Part shown: positions 50,718 to 59,319 of the stretch, piece by piece
Layout: every line of letters starts with the position of its first letter
How positions within the stretch are numbered: position 1 is the first letter of the stretch
Origin: an uncultured Anaerolineales bacterium
GTDB lineage: Bacteria; Chloroflexota; Anaerolineae; Anaerolineales; UBA6663
Assembly: GCA_937952305.1 (NCBI GenBank)
Contig: CALFZO010000052.1
Coordinates: forward strand, 166,850-230,849
Length of the DNA: 64,000 bases
Direction of reading: 5' to 3'
Made by a program: the position numbers and the translations under genes
Notes under the pieces: model-generated
Database searches by the model: none
What the model was told of the DNA's origin: nothing
Seen by the model: the letters and a program-made list of their open reading frames with translations, nothing else

Positions 50718-53700
50718 ATGGCGCGCGCCCTGCGGAGTTGGCTGGAGCGCCACGCCACGCCAGGCGGCTGGTGCCTGATGGCGCTGGCCTTCTGCCTGCC
50801 CTTCGTGCTGGGCCGCGCCCAACGCGGCGCCTTCGACACGCCGGTTCACCTCTTCTTCGCCGACCACTATCGCCAGACGTGGTGGAGTCTGTGGGAGCCG
50901 CGCTGGTACCTGGGCTTTTCGGTAGCGTCTTATCCGCCGCTGACGCATCAACTGATCGCGCTGGGATCGTGGCCCATGAGCGCACTGATCGCGGCCTTCG
51001 CGCCAGGGCCGGAACCGTATCCCGGCGCTTTCCGCTGGTGGGGCGCGGAGGCCGTTTTCGTCGGGCTGCTGCTGGCCGTGGCGGCGCTGCTGCCCGTGGC
51101 CGTGCGCGCATACGCGCGGATCTTCGTCGGCCCGCGCGCGGCCGCCTGGGCGGCGACGCTGGCCGTCGCGCTGCCGGCCTTGCATCTGGCGGCGTGGTCG
51201 TTCGGGCAGCTGCCCACGCTGGCCGCCACCACCGTCATCCTGCTGGCCCTGGCGCGCGGCGTCGACTTCGTGCACAGCGGCCGGCGCGCGGCTTTGGCGC
51301 AAGCCATCGCCCTGGCGGCGGTGGCCGCGGCCACGCACCATGCCGTCTTCCTGTTCGTGCCGTTTGCGGCGGGCGCCGGGCTCGCTCAGCTCTGGGTGCG
51401 GCGCCGGGCAGCGGCCGCGCCGGTGCGCCTCGTCCAGCTGGCGCGCAGCGCACTGTGGGGGGCGGCCTCCGCCCTCGTCGTCGCCCTGGTGCTCTGGCCG
51501 TTTCTGCAATGGAGCCAGGGCCAGCGTCTGCAGACCCCCATCGACCACCTCAGCCGGCACAACTTTCTGCTGGATCCTGTCGCCACGCTGTACTTCTTCT
51601 GGCCCGTGTATGGGCCGCTGCTGCTGTTGATCCCGTCTCTGTGGAGGTGGCGGTCCGCGCGCCGCTGGCCGCTGGCCGCGGCCTGGGCGCTCCTGTTCTG
51701 CCTCAGCCTGGGCGGGACCACGCCGCTGCCGCGCTGGCTGTTCGGGGCGGGTTGGGAGTGGCTGACGTACGACCGCTTTGGTCTGTGGGCGGCCATCCTG
51801 TTCCTGCCCGTGGCGGGCGCGGCCCTGCCCGCGGCCTGGCGGCGGGCGCCCGGATGGGCGTTAGCGTGGACGGCCTCACTGGCGGCGGCCAGCGTGTTGG
51901 CCGGCTGGCTGGCCGGGCTGGCGCAGGCCCAGCCGCCGCCCGTGGACATGGCGTCCCTGGCGCGTTTCCTTAACGAGCCCGCCCAGCGGCCGTATCGCTA
52001 TCTGACCTTGGGCTTTGGCGATCAGTTGGCCCAGCTCTCAGCCGTCACCGCCAACGGCACGCCCGACGGCACTTACCACACCGCGCGCGGCCTGCCTGAG
52101 CTGCGCGCCAGCGGTCTGGGCGCCTTGGACACCGCGGTGTGGAGTCCGCTGGGCGCCGCCGCCGTGAAACCCTTCCTGGAAAACCCGCAGCGCTACGGCG
52201 TGCGCTGGGTCTTCGCCCACCACCCCGCCTACGTCCCGGTGTTGTTGGATACCGGTTGGCGTTTTCGTTTCTTTATCGGGCCGGTGATGGTCTGGGAGCG
52301 CGCGGACGTCCGTCCGCTCCCGCTGACGCCGCCGGCCGAGGACCGGTTCGCAGCCGCGTGGTGGGGGACGGCGCCGCTGACGGCGCTGGCGTTGGCGGCG
52401 CTGGCGTTGGCCTGGCCCGGACGCCGCTGGCTGACGCGCGCCCGCGTGGTCGCGGCGCTGGCCTGGCTGCGCCGCGCCGGTTGGGTCTTCACCTTCGCCC
52501 TGCTGGCGCTATGGTGGGTCTATCGGGTGCGCGCGGGCGCCGGCGACCTGCCGCAGATCTACTTCGTCTATCAAAGCGTGCTGATCTACGCTGCCGAGGC
52601 GGCCGCCGCGCTGACGGTGGCCAGCTGGCTGGCGGAGCGCGGCCTGCGCGGAGAGCGTCTGCACCTCGGGCCGCGCGGCGTGGCCTGGGCGGGCGCGGGC
52701 CTGATAGCGGCTGTCGCCGTCTCGGCCGCGCGGTCCGCGGACCCGGCGCTGACGGTGACCCGCGCGCTGCACGGCGCGCTGCTGGCAGGCTGGTATCTGC
52801 TGCTGGTGAATGATCCGCCCGGCCGCACGTTGACCGGGTGGGTGTTGGCCCTCGCGGTGCTGACACAGAGCATCGTGGCCGCGGCCCAAGCGCTCACCCA
52901 GAGCACGGCCGGGTTGGCCGGCTTGCACTTGCCCTGGCCGGGCACGGTGACCGCCGCAACGCGCGGGGCCAGCGTTGTGGCGAGCGCCGAGGGCGCGCGC
53001 TGGCTGCGCGCCTACGGGACGCTGCCGCACCCCAACATCCTGGGCGCGTTTCTGCTGGTCTACCTCAGCGGCTTGCTGGCTCAGTACCTGGCCGACGGGC
53101 GGCGGCGGTGGCTGGCGGGTCTGGGCGCCGGGGCCTTCGCCCTGGCACTGACTTTCTCACGCGCGGCCTGGCTGGGGGCGTTGGGGATGGCCCTCGCCGT
53201 CGCCGGGATGGCCCGGGCCTCGACCCGGCCGCGCCTGAAGGTCGCCGGGGCAGTGATGGCGTTGACGGCGTTGCTCACCCTGGCGCCGCTGGCCGGCTGG
53301 CTGGCCCCGCGCCTGGGTCTGGCCGGGCCGGCGAATGACCTTGAGCGCGCATCGACCTTGGAGCGTACGCTTCTGATCGGCTTCAGCCTGGACGCCTGGC
53401 GCGCGCAGCCGCTGACAGGCGTGGGTGCGGGCGCGTTCCCGCAGTGGGCGGCCCGCAACACCGGGGCCGGTTACCCCTTCGAGCCAGTTCACAACGTGCC
53501 GCTGCTGATCCTGGCCGAGACCGGCGTGGTGGGCGCGGCGGCGGCGCTGGCTCTGGTCGGCGCGGTGGCCGGGCGCATCTGGCGACGGCGTGGGCGAATG
53601 GAGGCGGCCGAGGCCGCCTGGGCGGCCGGGTTGGTGGGGCTGCTCATCACCGGCTTGTTTGACCACCTGTGGTGGACCCAGCCGCCGGCGCGCATACTGG

Positions 53701-53759
53701 CGGTGCTCGTGCTGGCGCAGTGGGCGCGCGCCGCCGCGGCCTCAGAGGCTCAGCCCTGA
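50718..53759 (+). CDS. Fused GT-C-like membrane protein and O-antigen ligase/polymerase
   Basis: 1013-residue integral membrane protein with roughly two dozen hydrophobic segments in two halves. Residues 1-540 resemble large GT-C-like or PTPS-related membrane proteins (HLFFADHYRQTWWSLWEPRW, THQLIALGSWP), with a soluble loop near 400-520. Residues about 590-1013 are an O-antigen ligase/Wzy-type domain: PHPNILGAFLLVYLSG, LTFSRAAWLGALG and the large loop ending GYPFEPVHNVPLLILAETG. It may both glycosylate and polymerise or ligate a surface polysaccharide made with the upstream glycosyltransferase. It starts 2 nt after that gene. Confidence 0.75.
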   Translation: MARALRSWLERHATPGGWCLMALAFCLPFVLGRAQRGAFDTPVHLFFADHYRQTWWSLWEPRWYLGFSVASYPPLTHQLIALGSWPMSALIAAFAPGPEPYPGAFRWWGAEAVFVGLLLAVAALLPVAVRAYARIFVGPRAAAWAATLAVALPALHLAAWSFGQLPTLAATTVILLALARGVDFVHSGRRAALAQAIALAAVAAATHHAVFLFVPFAAGAGLAQLWVRRRAAAAPVRLVQLARSALWGAASALVVALVLWPFLQWSQGQRLQTPIDHLSRHNFLLDPVATLYFFWPVYGPLLLLIPSLWRWRSARRWPLAAAWALLFCLSLGGTTPLPRWLFGAGWEWLTYDRFGLWAAILFLPVAGAALPAAWRRAPGWALAWTASLAAASVLAGWLAGLAQAQPPPVDMASLARFLNEPAQRPYRYLTLGFGDQLAQLSAVTANGTPDGTYHTARGLPELRASGLGALDTAVWSPLGAAAVKPFLENPQRYGVRWVFAHHPAYVPVLLDTGWRFRFFIGPVMVWERADVRPLPLTPPAEDRFAAAWWGTAPLTALALAALALAWPGRRWLTRARVVAALAWLRRAGWVFTFALLALWWVYRVRAGAGDLPQIYFVYQSVLIYAAEAAAALTVASWLAERGLRGERLHLGPRGVAWAGAGLIAAVAVSAARSADPALTVTRALHGALLAGWYLLLVNDPPGRTLTGWVLALAVLTQSIVAAAQALTQSTAGLAGLHLPWPGTVTAATRGASVVASAEGARWLRAYGTLPHPNILGAFLLVYLSGLLAQYLADGRRRWLAGLGAGAFALALTFSRAAWLGALGMALAVAGMARASTRPRLKVAGAVMALTALLTLAPLAGWLAPRLGLAGPANDLERASTLERTLLIGFSLDAWRAQPLTGVGAGAFPQWAARNTGAGYPFEPVHNVPLLILAETGVVGAAAALALVGAVAGRIWRRRGRMEAAEAAWAAGLVGLLITGLFDHLWWTQPPARILAVLVLAQWARAAAASEAQP

Positions 53760-53808
53760 CCAACTGGCCGACCCGCCAGCGCGGCGGCCAGACGCTGGTT
53801 ACACCGGT

Positions 53809-55212
53809 TCAGTTGGCTGACAGGGGAAAATGGGCGCAGACGCGGGTGCCTTGCCCAGGAGCGCTGTGGATGGTGAGGTTGCCGCCGCAGCGCGCCGCGC
53901 GTTCGCGCATCGACCGAAGCCCCAGGTGGCCGGGATAGGCCGCCTCGGGGTCGAAGCCGACGCCGTCGTCCCACACCTCCAAATTCAGGCCGCCGTCCCC
54001 GCGCGCCAGCCGCACGGCCAGGCGCTGGGCGTGCGCGTGTTTGACGGCGTTGTGAAGCGCCTGTTGAGCGATCCGGTAGATCGTCTCCTTCAGGTCCAGA
54101 GGGATGTCTGGCTCAGCGCACATCTCAACCGCCACGTCCAGGCCATGGCGCGCGTGCAGGGCGTCCGCTTGCTTGTTGAGGGCGTTCACCAGGCCTTCAC
54201 TCTCCAACGATTCTGGGCGCAGGTCAAAGATCAGGGCGCGCATCTCGGTCAGCCCGGCGTCCGCCAGGGCGACGACATAGTTGAGCGCTTCGACCACGCG
54301 TTCGCGGCGGGTGTCCAGCAGTGTCAGGGCGGTGTGCGCGCCCAGCGAGATGCCGTACAACGCCTGCGAGAGCGAGTCATGCAGCTCGCGCGCCAGCTTC
54401 TGGCGCTCCTCCAGCGCGATCAGGCGCTCGTGATCGCCCAGGTCATGCCAGAGGGCCACGGCGCCGGAAATCTGGCCATCGGCATAGAGGGGCGAGGCCG
54501 ACACGGCGATGGTGGCCTCGTGCTCGTCGCCGTTGACGAAGACCAGGCGCTCGCTGCGCACCGTCTCGCCGCGCAGGGCGCGGGCGGACGGATACTCAGA
54601 CGGCGGCACCAGACGTCCGTCCGCGCCGTGGACGTCGATCTTGCGGAAGACGTCGGCGCGCGTGGCCGGCTTCTCCGGCGGCTGCGGCCCGCCCAGGGCC
54701 GCCATCGCCGCCGGGTTGGCGCGCACCGGGTCACCAGCCGCATCGTACACCACCACGGCGTCTGTCATCGCCGCGAAGACGGCTGCGAGCTCATCCGCCC
54801 GCAACTGCGCTTCCACCGTCAGCGTCTGCGCGCGCCGCCGCTCACGGTCATACTGCTGCAACAGGCGCTGGCTCTCGGCCTCCGCCCGGCGGCGCTCGCT
54901 GATCTCCTTCTGCAGATCGTTGTTAAGGCGCCGCAGCTCGGCCGTGCGCTCATCCACACGTTGTTCGAGCTCGTCATAGGACCGGCGCAGGCCGCGCTCA
55001 GCGCGCTCGCGCGCCCGCAGATCATGCCGCAGCAGGAAGAAGAGCAGCACCACCGTCAAGGCGGCGTGGAGCACGTGCAGCTCGGCGAACTGCCAGCGCT
55101 CGGTGATCCACAAATCCACAACCAGGTCGACGGCGAAGATCCACAGGCCCGTGAGCAACGCGTAACCCAGCGCCGTTGTCAGAGCGGAGCGCCGCATGAG
55201 CACGTCTCTCAT
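53809..55212 (-). CDS. NarL-type sensor histidine kinase with PAS domain
   Basis: 467-residue kinase. Two N-terminal membrane helices (about 12-34 and 46-62) are followed by a coiled coil (65-140), a PAS domain (about 143-260, DAVVVYDAAGDPVRANPAAM) and HisKA_3 dimerisation with phospho-His 278 in LARELHDSLSQALYG. The HATPase has the NAVKHA N-box, DDGVGFD and HLGLRSMRERA. It is the partner of the NarL-type regulator fragment located just upstream on the same strand (12-nt gap), which is cut at 55,590. The input is probably sensed in the cytoplasm by the PAS domain. Confidence 0.92.
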   Translation of the reverse strand: MRDVLMRRSALTTALGYALLTGLWIFAVDLVVDLWITERWQFAELHVLHAALTVVLLFFLLRHDLRARERAERGLRRSYDELEQRVDERTAELRRLNNDLQKEISERRRAEAESQRLLQQYDRERRRAQTLTVEAQLRADELAAVFAAMTDAVVVYDAAGDPVRANPAAMAALGGPQPPEKPATRADVFRKIDVHGADGRLVPPSEYPSARALRGETVRSERLVFVNGDEHEATIAVSASPLYADGQISGAVALWHDLGDHERLIALEERQKLARELHDSLSQALYGISLGAHTALTLLDTRRERVVEALNYVVALADAGLTEMRALIFDLRPESLESEGLVNALNKQADALHARHGLDVAVEMCAEPDIPLDLKETIYRIAQQALHNAVKHAHAQRLAVRLARGDGGLNLEVWDDGVGFDPEAAYPGHLGLRSMRERAARCGGNLTIHSAPGQGTRVCAHFPLSAN

Positions 55213-55224
55213 CGCCTCACCGCC

Positions 55225-55596
55225 TCAGGCTTGCTCGGGCGGCGGCCCGCCCGCCGGGCGGGCGCCGGGCGCCGCCAGCCCCATGCGCGCCGCGTATAAG
55301 GCCGCTTGCGTGCGGCTCTTCACCCCGAGCTTGGCCAGGATGTGGGCGACGTGCGTCTTCACGGTCTGCTCACCGATGCTGAGCGCGGCCGCAATCTCGC
55401 GGTTGGAGCGCCCGGCCCCCAGCAGGCGCAGTACGTCGCGCTCGCGCTCGGTCAGGCTGTCGGCCTGTTCCGGCGCGATCCGGTCATGCATCAGCCGCGC
55501 CATCACTTGCGGCGATAGCTGCGCCTGGCCGTTGGCGGCGGCTTTGATCGCGCGCCGCAGTTCGTGGGCTTCGGTGTTCTTGAGAAGATAATGGCC
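55225..55596 (-). pseudogene. C-terminal remnant of a NarL/LuxR response regulator
   Basis: The minus-strand frame reads GHYLLKNTEAHELRRAI and then QLSPQV, the last helix of a receiver domain (usual form GxxGYLLKxT), followed by a complete LuxR helix-turn-helix (LTERERDVLRLLGAGRSNREIAAAL, TVKTHVAHILAKLGV). About 100 residues of receiver domain, with the phospho-Asp, should precede it but are replaced by unrelated sequence with a stop at about 55600. An internal ATG at 55506 could still give the bare DNA-binding domain. The loss coincides with the start of the cytochrome gene on the other strand, so it is part of a breakpoint or assembly join. Confidence 0.85.
55585..55596. other. Rearrangement breakpoint or chimeric join
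   Basis: Homology to the response regulator ends here on the minus strand, and homology to the multiheme cytochrome begins here on the plus strand. Both genes lack their 5' parts, and there is no room for a promoter for either. Confidence 0.8.
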
Positions 55597-58500
55597 TCAG
55601 CCGCGCGCGACCCGTACTTCCGCGCCAACCAGATCGGCGTGAACGAAGTCGTCCGCAGCCTGGGCCTGGACGGCGCCGGCAACATGTGCATGCGCTGCCA
55701 CAGCCCCAACGGCTGGTACTCGGGCCGCTTCGACCCAACCCTGGCCGGCGACCCGCGCGGCACGACCATGGAGCACAGCATCCTCCAGTCCACCGACGAC
55801 GAGGGCATCCTGTGCGAGTTCTGCCACCGTGCCATCGGCAACGTGACCATGCAGCGCCCGGACCTGAGCGCCACAGATCCGGCCTGGAACATGCTGGCCG
55901 GCGTCAGCGACTGGCCGCATGCCGGGCACGCCTACGTCGACCAGGCCGGCGATACGACGATCGCCGCCGGCAGCCCGTACGGCGACACGAGCCTGCAGCT
56001 CAACGACGGCATGACCTACCTGGGCAAGTATCCGGGCTCGGTCGACATCTTCTTCAGCGACCTGCCCGAGGCCGGCACCAGCTACACCGGCCAGACCTAC
56101 GGCGTCTACCCGCCCGGCTTCCCGAATGCGGGCGCCCCGGTGGTTAACCCGGATGGTTCCGTGCCGATCCACTACGAGGTCCCGATCGGCCCGCCGACGC
56201 TGCCCGGCGGCGGCTATGACTACCAGGCGCAGTCGCTGTCGCTCGAGCACCCGACCGTCGGCGCGGTCCGCGATGCCAATGGCGAGGGCGCCTTCGTCAC
56301 CAAGCCTGAGTTCTGCGGCTCCTGCCACGACCTGACGGTGCCAGTGCTCAACCATGGCATGCCCGAGCAGCGCACCTACACCGAGTGGAAGAACAGCGAC
56401 TTCGGCCGCGACGAGAACTCCGCGACCTACACGCGCTGCCAAGACTGCCACATGCCGACCCAGATGCACGAGTACGCGGACGACGCGCCGGTCTCGCTCA
56501 ACCCAGACCCGACCGTCTCCGGCTGGTTCCCGTACGCCAAGGACCGGAACTCGCAGGGCGGCACCGCCTTCCACAAGTTCGCGGGCGCCAACCGCGACCT
56601 GCCGGACGCCATGAAGCTCCTGTACCCGGAGCCGGACCTGGAAGTCCTCGGCGCGCCCACCGGCAATGACCCGCGCATCTTCCCCGGCATGCTCTCGACG
56701 CGCGACCCGATGTACGACCGCGCGCAGCGCAATACCGAAATCTCGCTGCAAGACGCCGTGGATGTGCAGATCATCGGCGGCCCGACCCTGAATACCACGA
56801 CCGGCAAGTGGGAAGTGCAGGTCAAGGTCACTAACAACACGGGCCACCGCATCCCATCCGGCTACCCGGATGGCCGCCGCCTGTTCGTGACCCTCCAGGT
56901 CAAGGACCAGAACGGCGTGCTCGTCTATGAGTCAGGCCACTACGACCAGGCCAGCGCGACCCTGTTCACCGACAGCACGTTGAGCGGCTTCCAGCGCGCG
57001 TTGGAGCCCGTGATCGACAGCGCCAGCAACGCCGTCATGGTCTACGAGCGCGTCACCGGCACCTGCGTGGACAGCACCGGCGCCGCGATCTTCACCGACC
57101 CGACGGCCGGCGTGCCGGTGGCCTGCACGGCCTCCCCGGCGCTGACCAACAACTTCATCCTGTTTGACAACCGCATCCTGCCGGCCGGCTTTGACTATGC
57201 CGCGCTGCGCGAGGCCGGTGTCAAGTTCTGGAACTACGGCGCCGGCCTGGTGCCGGTCGAGGACGCCGACCGCTTCCCGAACGGCCAGAACTGGGACGTG
57301 GTGACCTACACCTTCACGGCCCCGGTCGGCTCCACGCCGACCGTCGCGCGCGCCGAGCTCAACTGGCAGACGCACACGCGCGAGTTCGTCGAGCACCTGA
57401 AGGACCAGGACGTCTCCACCGTCCGGCCGGAAGGTCCGCCCAGCATCTACGACCCGAACTACCCGCTCACCCCGAACTACCTGAGTGACGTCGTCGGCCT
57501 GGACACCCTGACCGACCTGGAAGGCAACCCGCTCAACGACAACTGGGGCGGCATCGCCTACGCCTCCTGGCTGCTCACCGGCAAGGGCGCGCCGTTTGTG
57601 GCCGCCGCCGCTGAGACCGGCCTGGCCGCGCCCGCGGCGCCCGCCGAACTCGGCGAAGTGTGGGTGTACAACCCGGACACCGACCTGCGCGAACCTTACA
57701 CGCAGAAGATCGCGTGGAGCCCGGTGCCCGGCGCTGAAGGCTACCTGGTCTGGATCAAGTACGGCGTCAGCGACGCGACCGCAGCCTGGGATCGCCTGGC
57801 CGTTGTGCCCGCCACCCAGACCGAGATGGTCGTGCTCGGCGATCCCAACGCCGTGCCCGCGCCCCAGCCGGTGCTCAAGGTGGTGATCACCAACACCGCC
57901 CTGAACGTTGCCAAGACCTATCAATACCGCGTGCAGGCCTTCAACGCCGGCGGCTACAGCGTCTTCTCGCCGGCTCTGGCGGCGCAGACGCCGAATGACC
58001 TGCCGCTGCCGCCCGAGAACCTGCAGTTCGTCAGCAGCACGTCCACGTCCATCAGCATGGCCTGGTATGACGCCGCCGACAACGAAGACGGCTTCATCCT
58101 CCAACGCCAGGACGTGCCGGTCGTCGGCGACTTTTACCAGGTGGGCGACAGCGCCAGCCAGACGCCGGGCTTCGCCTTCGGCGGCAACACCTGGACCGAC
58201 ACCACGGCCCAGCCGGCGCGCTGCTACAACTACCGCGTCGCCGCCTACAACGGCTCCGGGCTCTCCACCTGGAACGTCAATGGACCGGTGCAGATGTGCA
58301 CGGGCAGCGCCCCCGGCGCGCCGAGCAATCTGACCGCCACTGCCCTCAGCGGCATCCGCGTCGACCTGACCTGGACGGCGGCCACCGGCACGTTCACGGG
58401 TTACCGCCTGGAGCGCGCCACCAACGCTGGCTTCACCACCGGCTTGACCGCCTTCAGTATCACCAACCCGGCGGCGCTCACCTACTCCGACCTGACCGTC

Positions 58501-59166
58501 CAGCCGAACACCGCGTACTGGTATCGCCTGTACGCCCTCAACGCGCCGCTGGAATCGCCGGCCTCCAACACGGCCGCCGTCATCACGCCGCCGCTGCCGC
58601 CGGCCGCGCCCAGCAACCTGGTCGCCACCGTCAACGGCCCGCGCCAGGTGACGCTGACGTGGAAGGACAACGCCAACAACGAGCAGGGCTTCGTGGTGGA
58701 GCGCGCCACGGGTTCAGGCGCCGGGCTCACGTACGCCGTGATCGCCACCCTCAACACGCCCAACACCACCACGTACGTGGACACCACGGTCCAGCCGAAG
58801 TTCACGTACTCGTACCGGGTGAAGGCGTTCAACCTGGGCGGTCCGTCGGCCTACTCCAACGTCGCCGTGGCCATCACGCCTGGCGAGATCCCGCAGCCGC
58901 CGTCCAACCTGCGCGTCACGTCCGCCACCCGCGTTGCAATCAACCTGGCCTGGAACGACAACGCCACCAACGAACAAGGTTTCTACGTTGAGCGGCGCGT
59001 CGGCACCGGAGCCTGGGTGCGCATCGCCACGCTGGGCGCCAATGTGACCACGTATCGCAACACCGGCCTGACGCCGAACATGCTGTACTCCTACCGCGTG
59101 CAGGCGTACAACGCCGACGGCGTCTCGGCCTACTCGAATATCGTGACGCAGCGGACTCGGCCGTAA
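55591..59166 (+). CDS. Multiheme cytochrome c with fibronectin type III repeats, 5' truncated
   Basis: At least 1191 residues. Four CxxCH heme sites remain: CMRCH (33-37), CEFCH (75-79), CGSCH (242-246) and CQDCH (283-287). The opening MASAARDPYFRANQ matches the inside of family members, where a signal peptide and one or more earlier CxxCH sites are expected, so the start is missing. A beta-rich domain (about 395-610) follows, and from about residue 685 onward there are roughly five Fn3-like domains (for example APSNLVATVNGPRQVTLTWKD). An extracellular electron-transfer or surface protein is likely. The first in-frame ATG is 55591, without RBS; the terminator at 59218 ends the unit. Confidence 0.82.
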   Translation: MASAARDPYFRANQIGVNEVVRSLGLDGAGNMCMRCHSPNGWYSGRFDPTLAGDPRGTTMEHSILQSTDDEGILCEFCHRAIGNVTMQRPDLSATDPAWNMLAGVSDWPHAGHAYVDQAGDTTIAAGSPYGDTSLQLNDGMTYLGKYPGSVDIFFSDLPEAGTSYTGQTYGVYPPGFPNAGAPVVNPDGSVPIHYEVPIGPPTLPGGGYDYQAQSLSLEHPTVGAVRDANGEGAFVTKPEFCGSCHDLTVPVLNHGMPEQRTYTEWKNSDFGRDENSATYTRCQDCHMPTQMHEYADDAPVSLNPDPTVSGWFPYAKDRNSQGGTAFHKFAGANRDLPDAMKLLYPEPDLEVLGAPTGNDPRIFPGMLSTRDPMYDRAQRNTEISLQDAVDVQIIGGPTLNTTTGKWEVQVKVTNNTGHRIPSGYPDGRRLFVTLQVKDQNGVLVYESGHYDQASATLFTDSTLSGFQRALEPVIDSASNAVMVYERVTGTCVDSTGAAIFTDPTAGVPVACTASPALTNNFILFDNRILPAGFDYAALREAGVKFWNYGAGLVPVEDADRFPNGQNWDVVTYTFTAPVGSTPTVARAELNWQTHTREFVEHLKDQDVSTVRPEGPPSIYDPNYPLTPNYLSDVVGLDTLTDLEGNPLNDNWGGIAYASWLLTGKGAPFVAAAAETGLAAPAAPAELGEVWVYNPDTDLREPYTQKIAWSPVPGAEGYLVWIKYGVSDATAAWDRLAVVPATQTEMVVLGDPNAVPAPQPVLKVVITNTALNVAKTYQYRVQAFNAGGYSVFSPALAAQTPNDLPLPPENLQFVSSTSTSISMAWYDAADNEDGFILQRQDVPVVGDFYQVGDSASQTPGFAFGGNTWTDTTAQPARCYNYRVAAYNGSGLSTWNVNGPVQMCTGSAPGAPSNLTATALSGIRVDLTWTAATGTFTGYRLERATNAGFTTGLTAFSITNPAALTYSDLTVQPNTAYWYRLYALNAPLESPASNTAAVITPPLPPAAPSNLVATVNGPRQVTLTWKDNANNEQGFVVERATGSGAGLTYAVIATLNTPNTTTYVDTTVQPKFTYSYRVKAFNLGGPSAYSNVAVAITPGEIPQPPSNLRVTSATRVAINLAWNDNATNEQGFYVERRVGTGAWVRIATLGANVTTYRNTGLTPNMLYSYRVQAYNADGVSAYSNIVTQRTRP

Positions 59167-59217
59167 CCCTGGTCCCACCTGCCTGAGGGCGTGACCCCCG
59201 CGTCCCGCCCGCCTGAC

Positions 59218-59254
59218 CCGGCCCGTCCTCGCTCCGAGGGCGGGCCGGCGTCAT
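59218..59254 (+). terminator. Terminator hairpin after the cytochrome gene
   Basis: 14-bp stem CCGGCCCG-T-CCTCG / CGAGG-G-CGGGCCGG (one T-G wobble) with loop CTC, 51 nt after the stop. The T tract is poor (TCATTTCC). Confidence 0.7.
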
Positions 59255-59270
59255 TTCCGGCGGCTGCGGG

Positions 59271-59299
59271 TTGGTCGCGCCGGCCGGCTTGTGTACAAT
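59271..59299 (+). promoter_or_regulatory. Promoter of the MalT-like regulator
   Basis: TTGGTC (59271-59276), 17-bp spacer, TACAAT (59294-59299), 20 nt before ATG 59320. AAGGTGAG in the short leader may act as RBS. Confidence 0.65.
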
Positions 59300-59319
59300 G
59301 AAGGTGAGACAGGCTGCGG

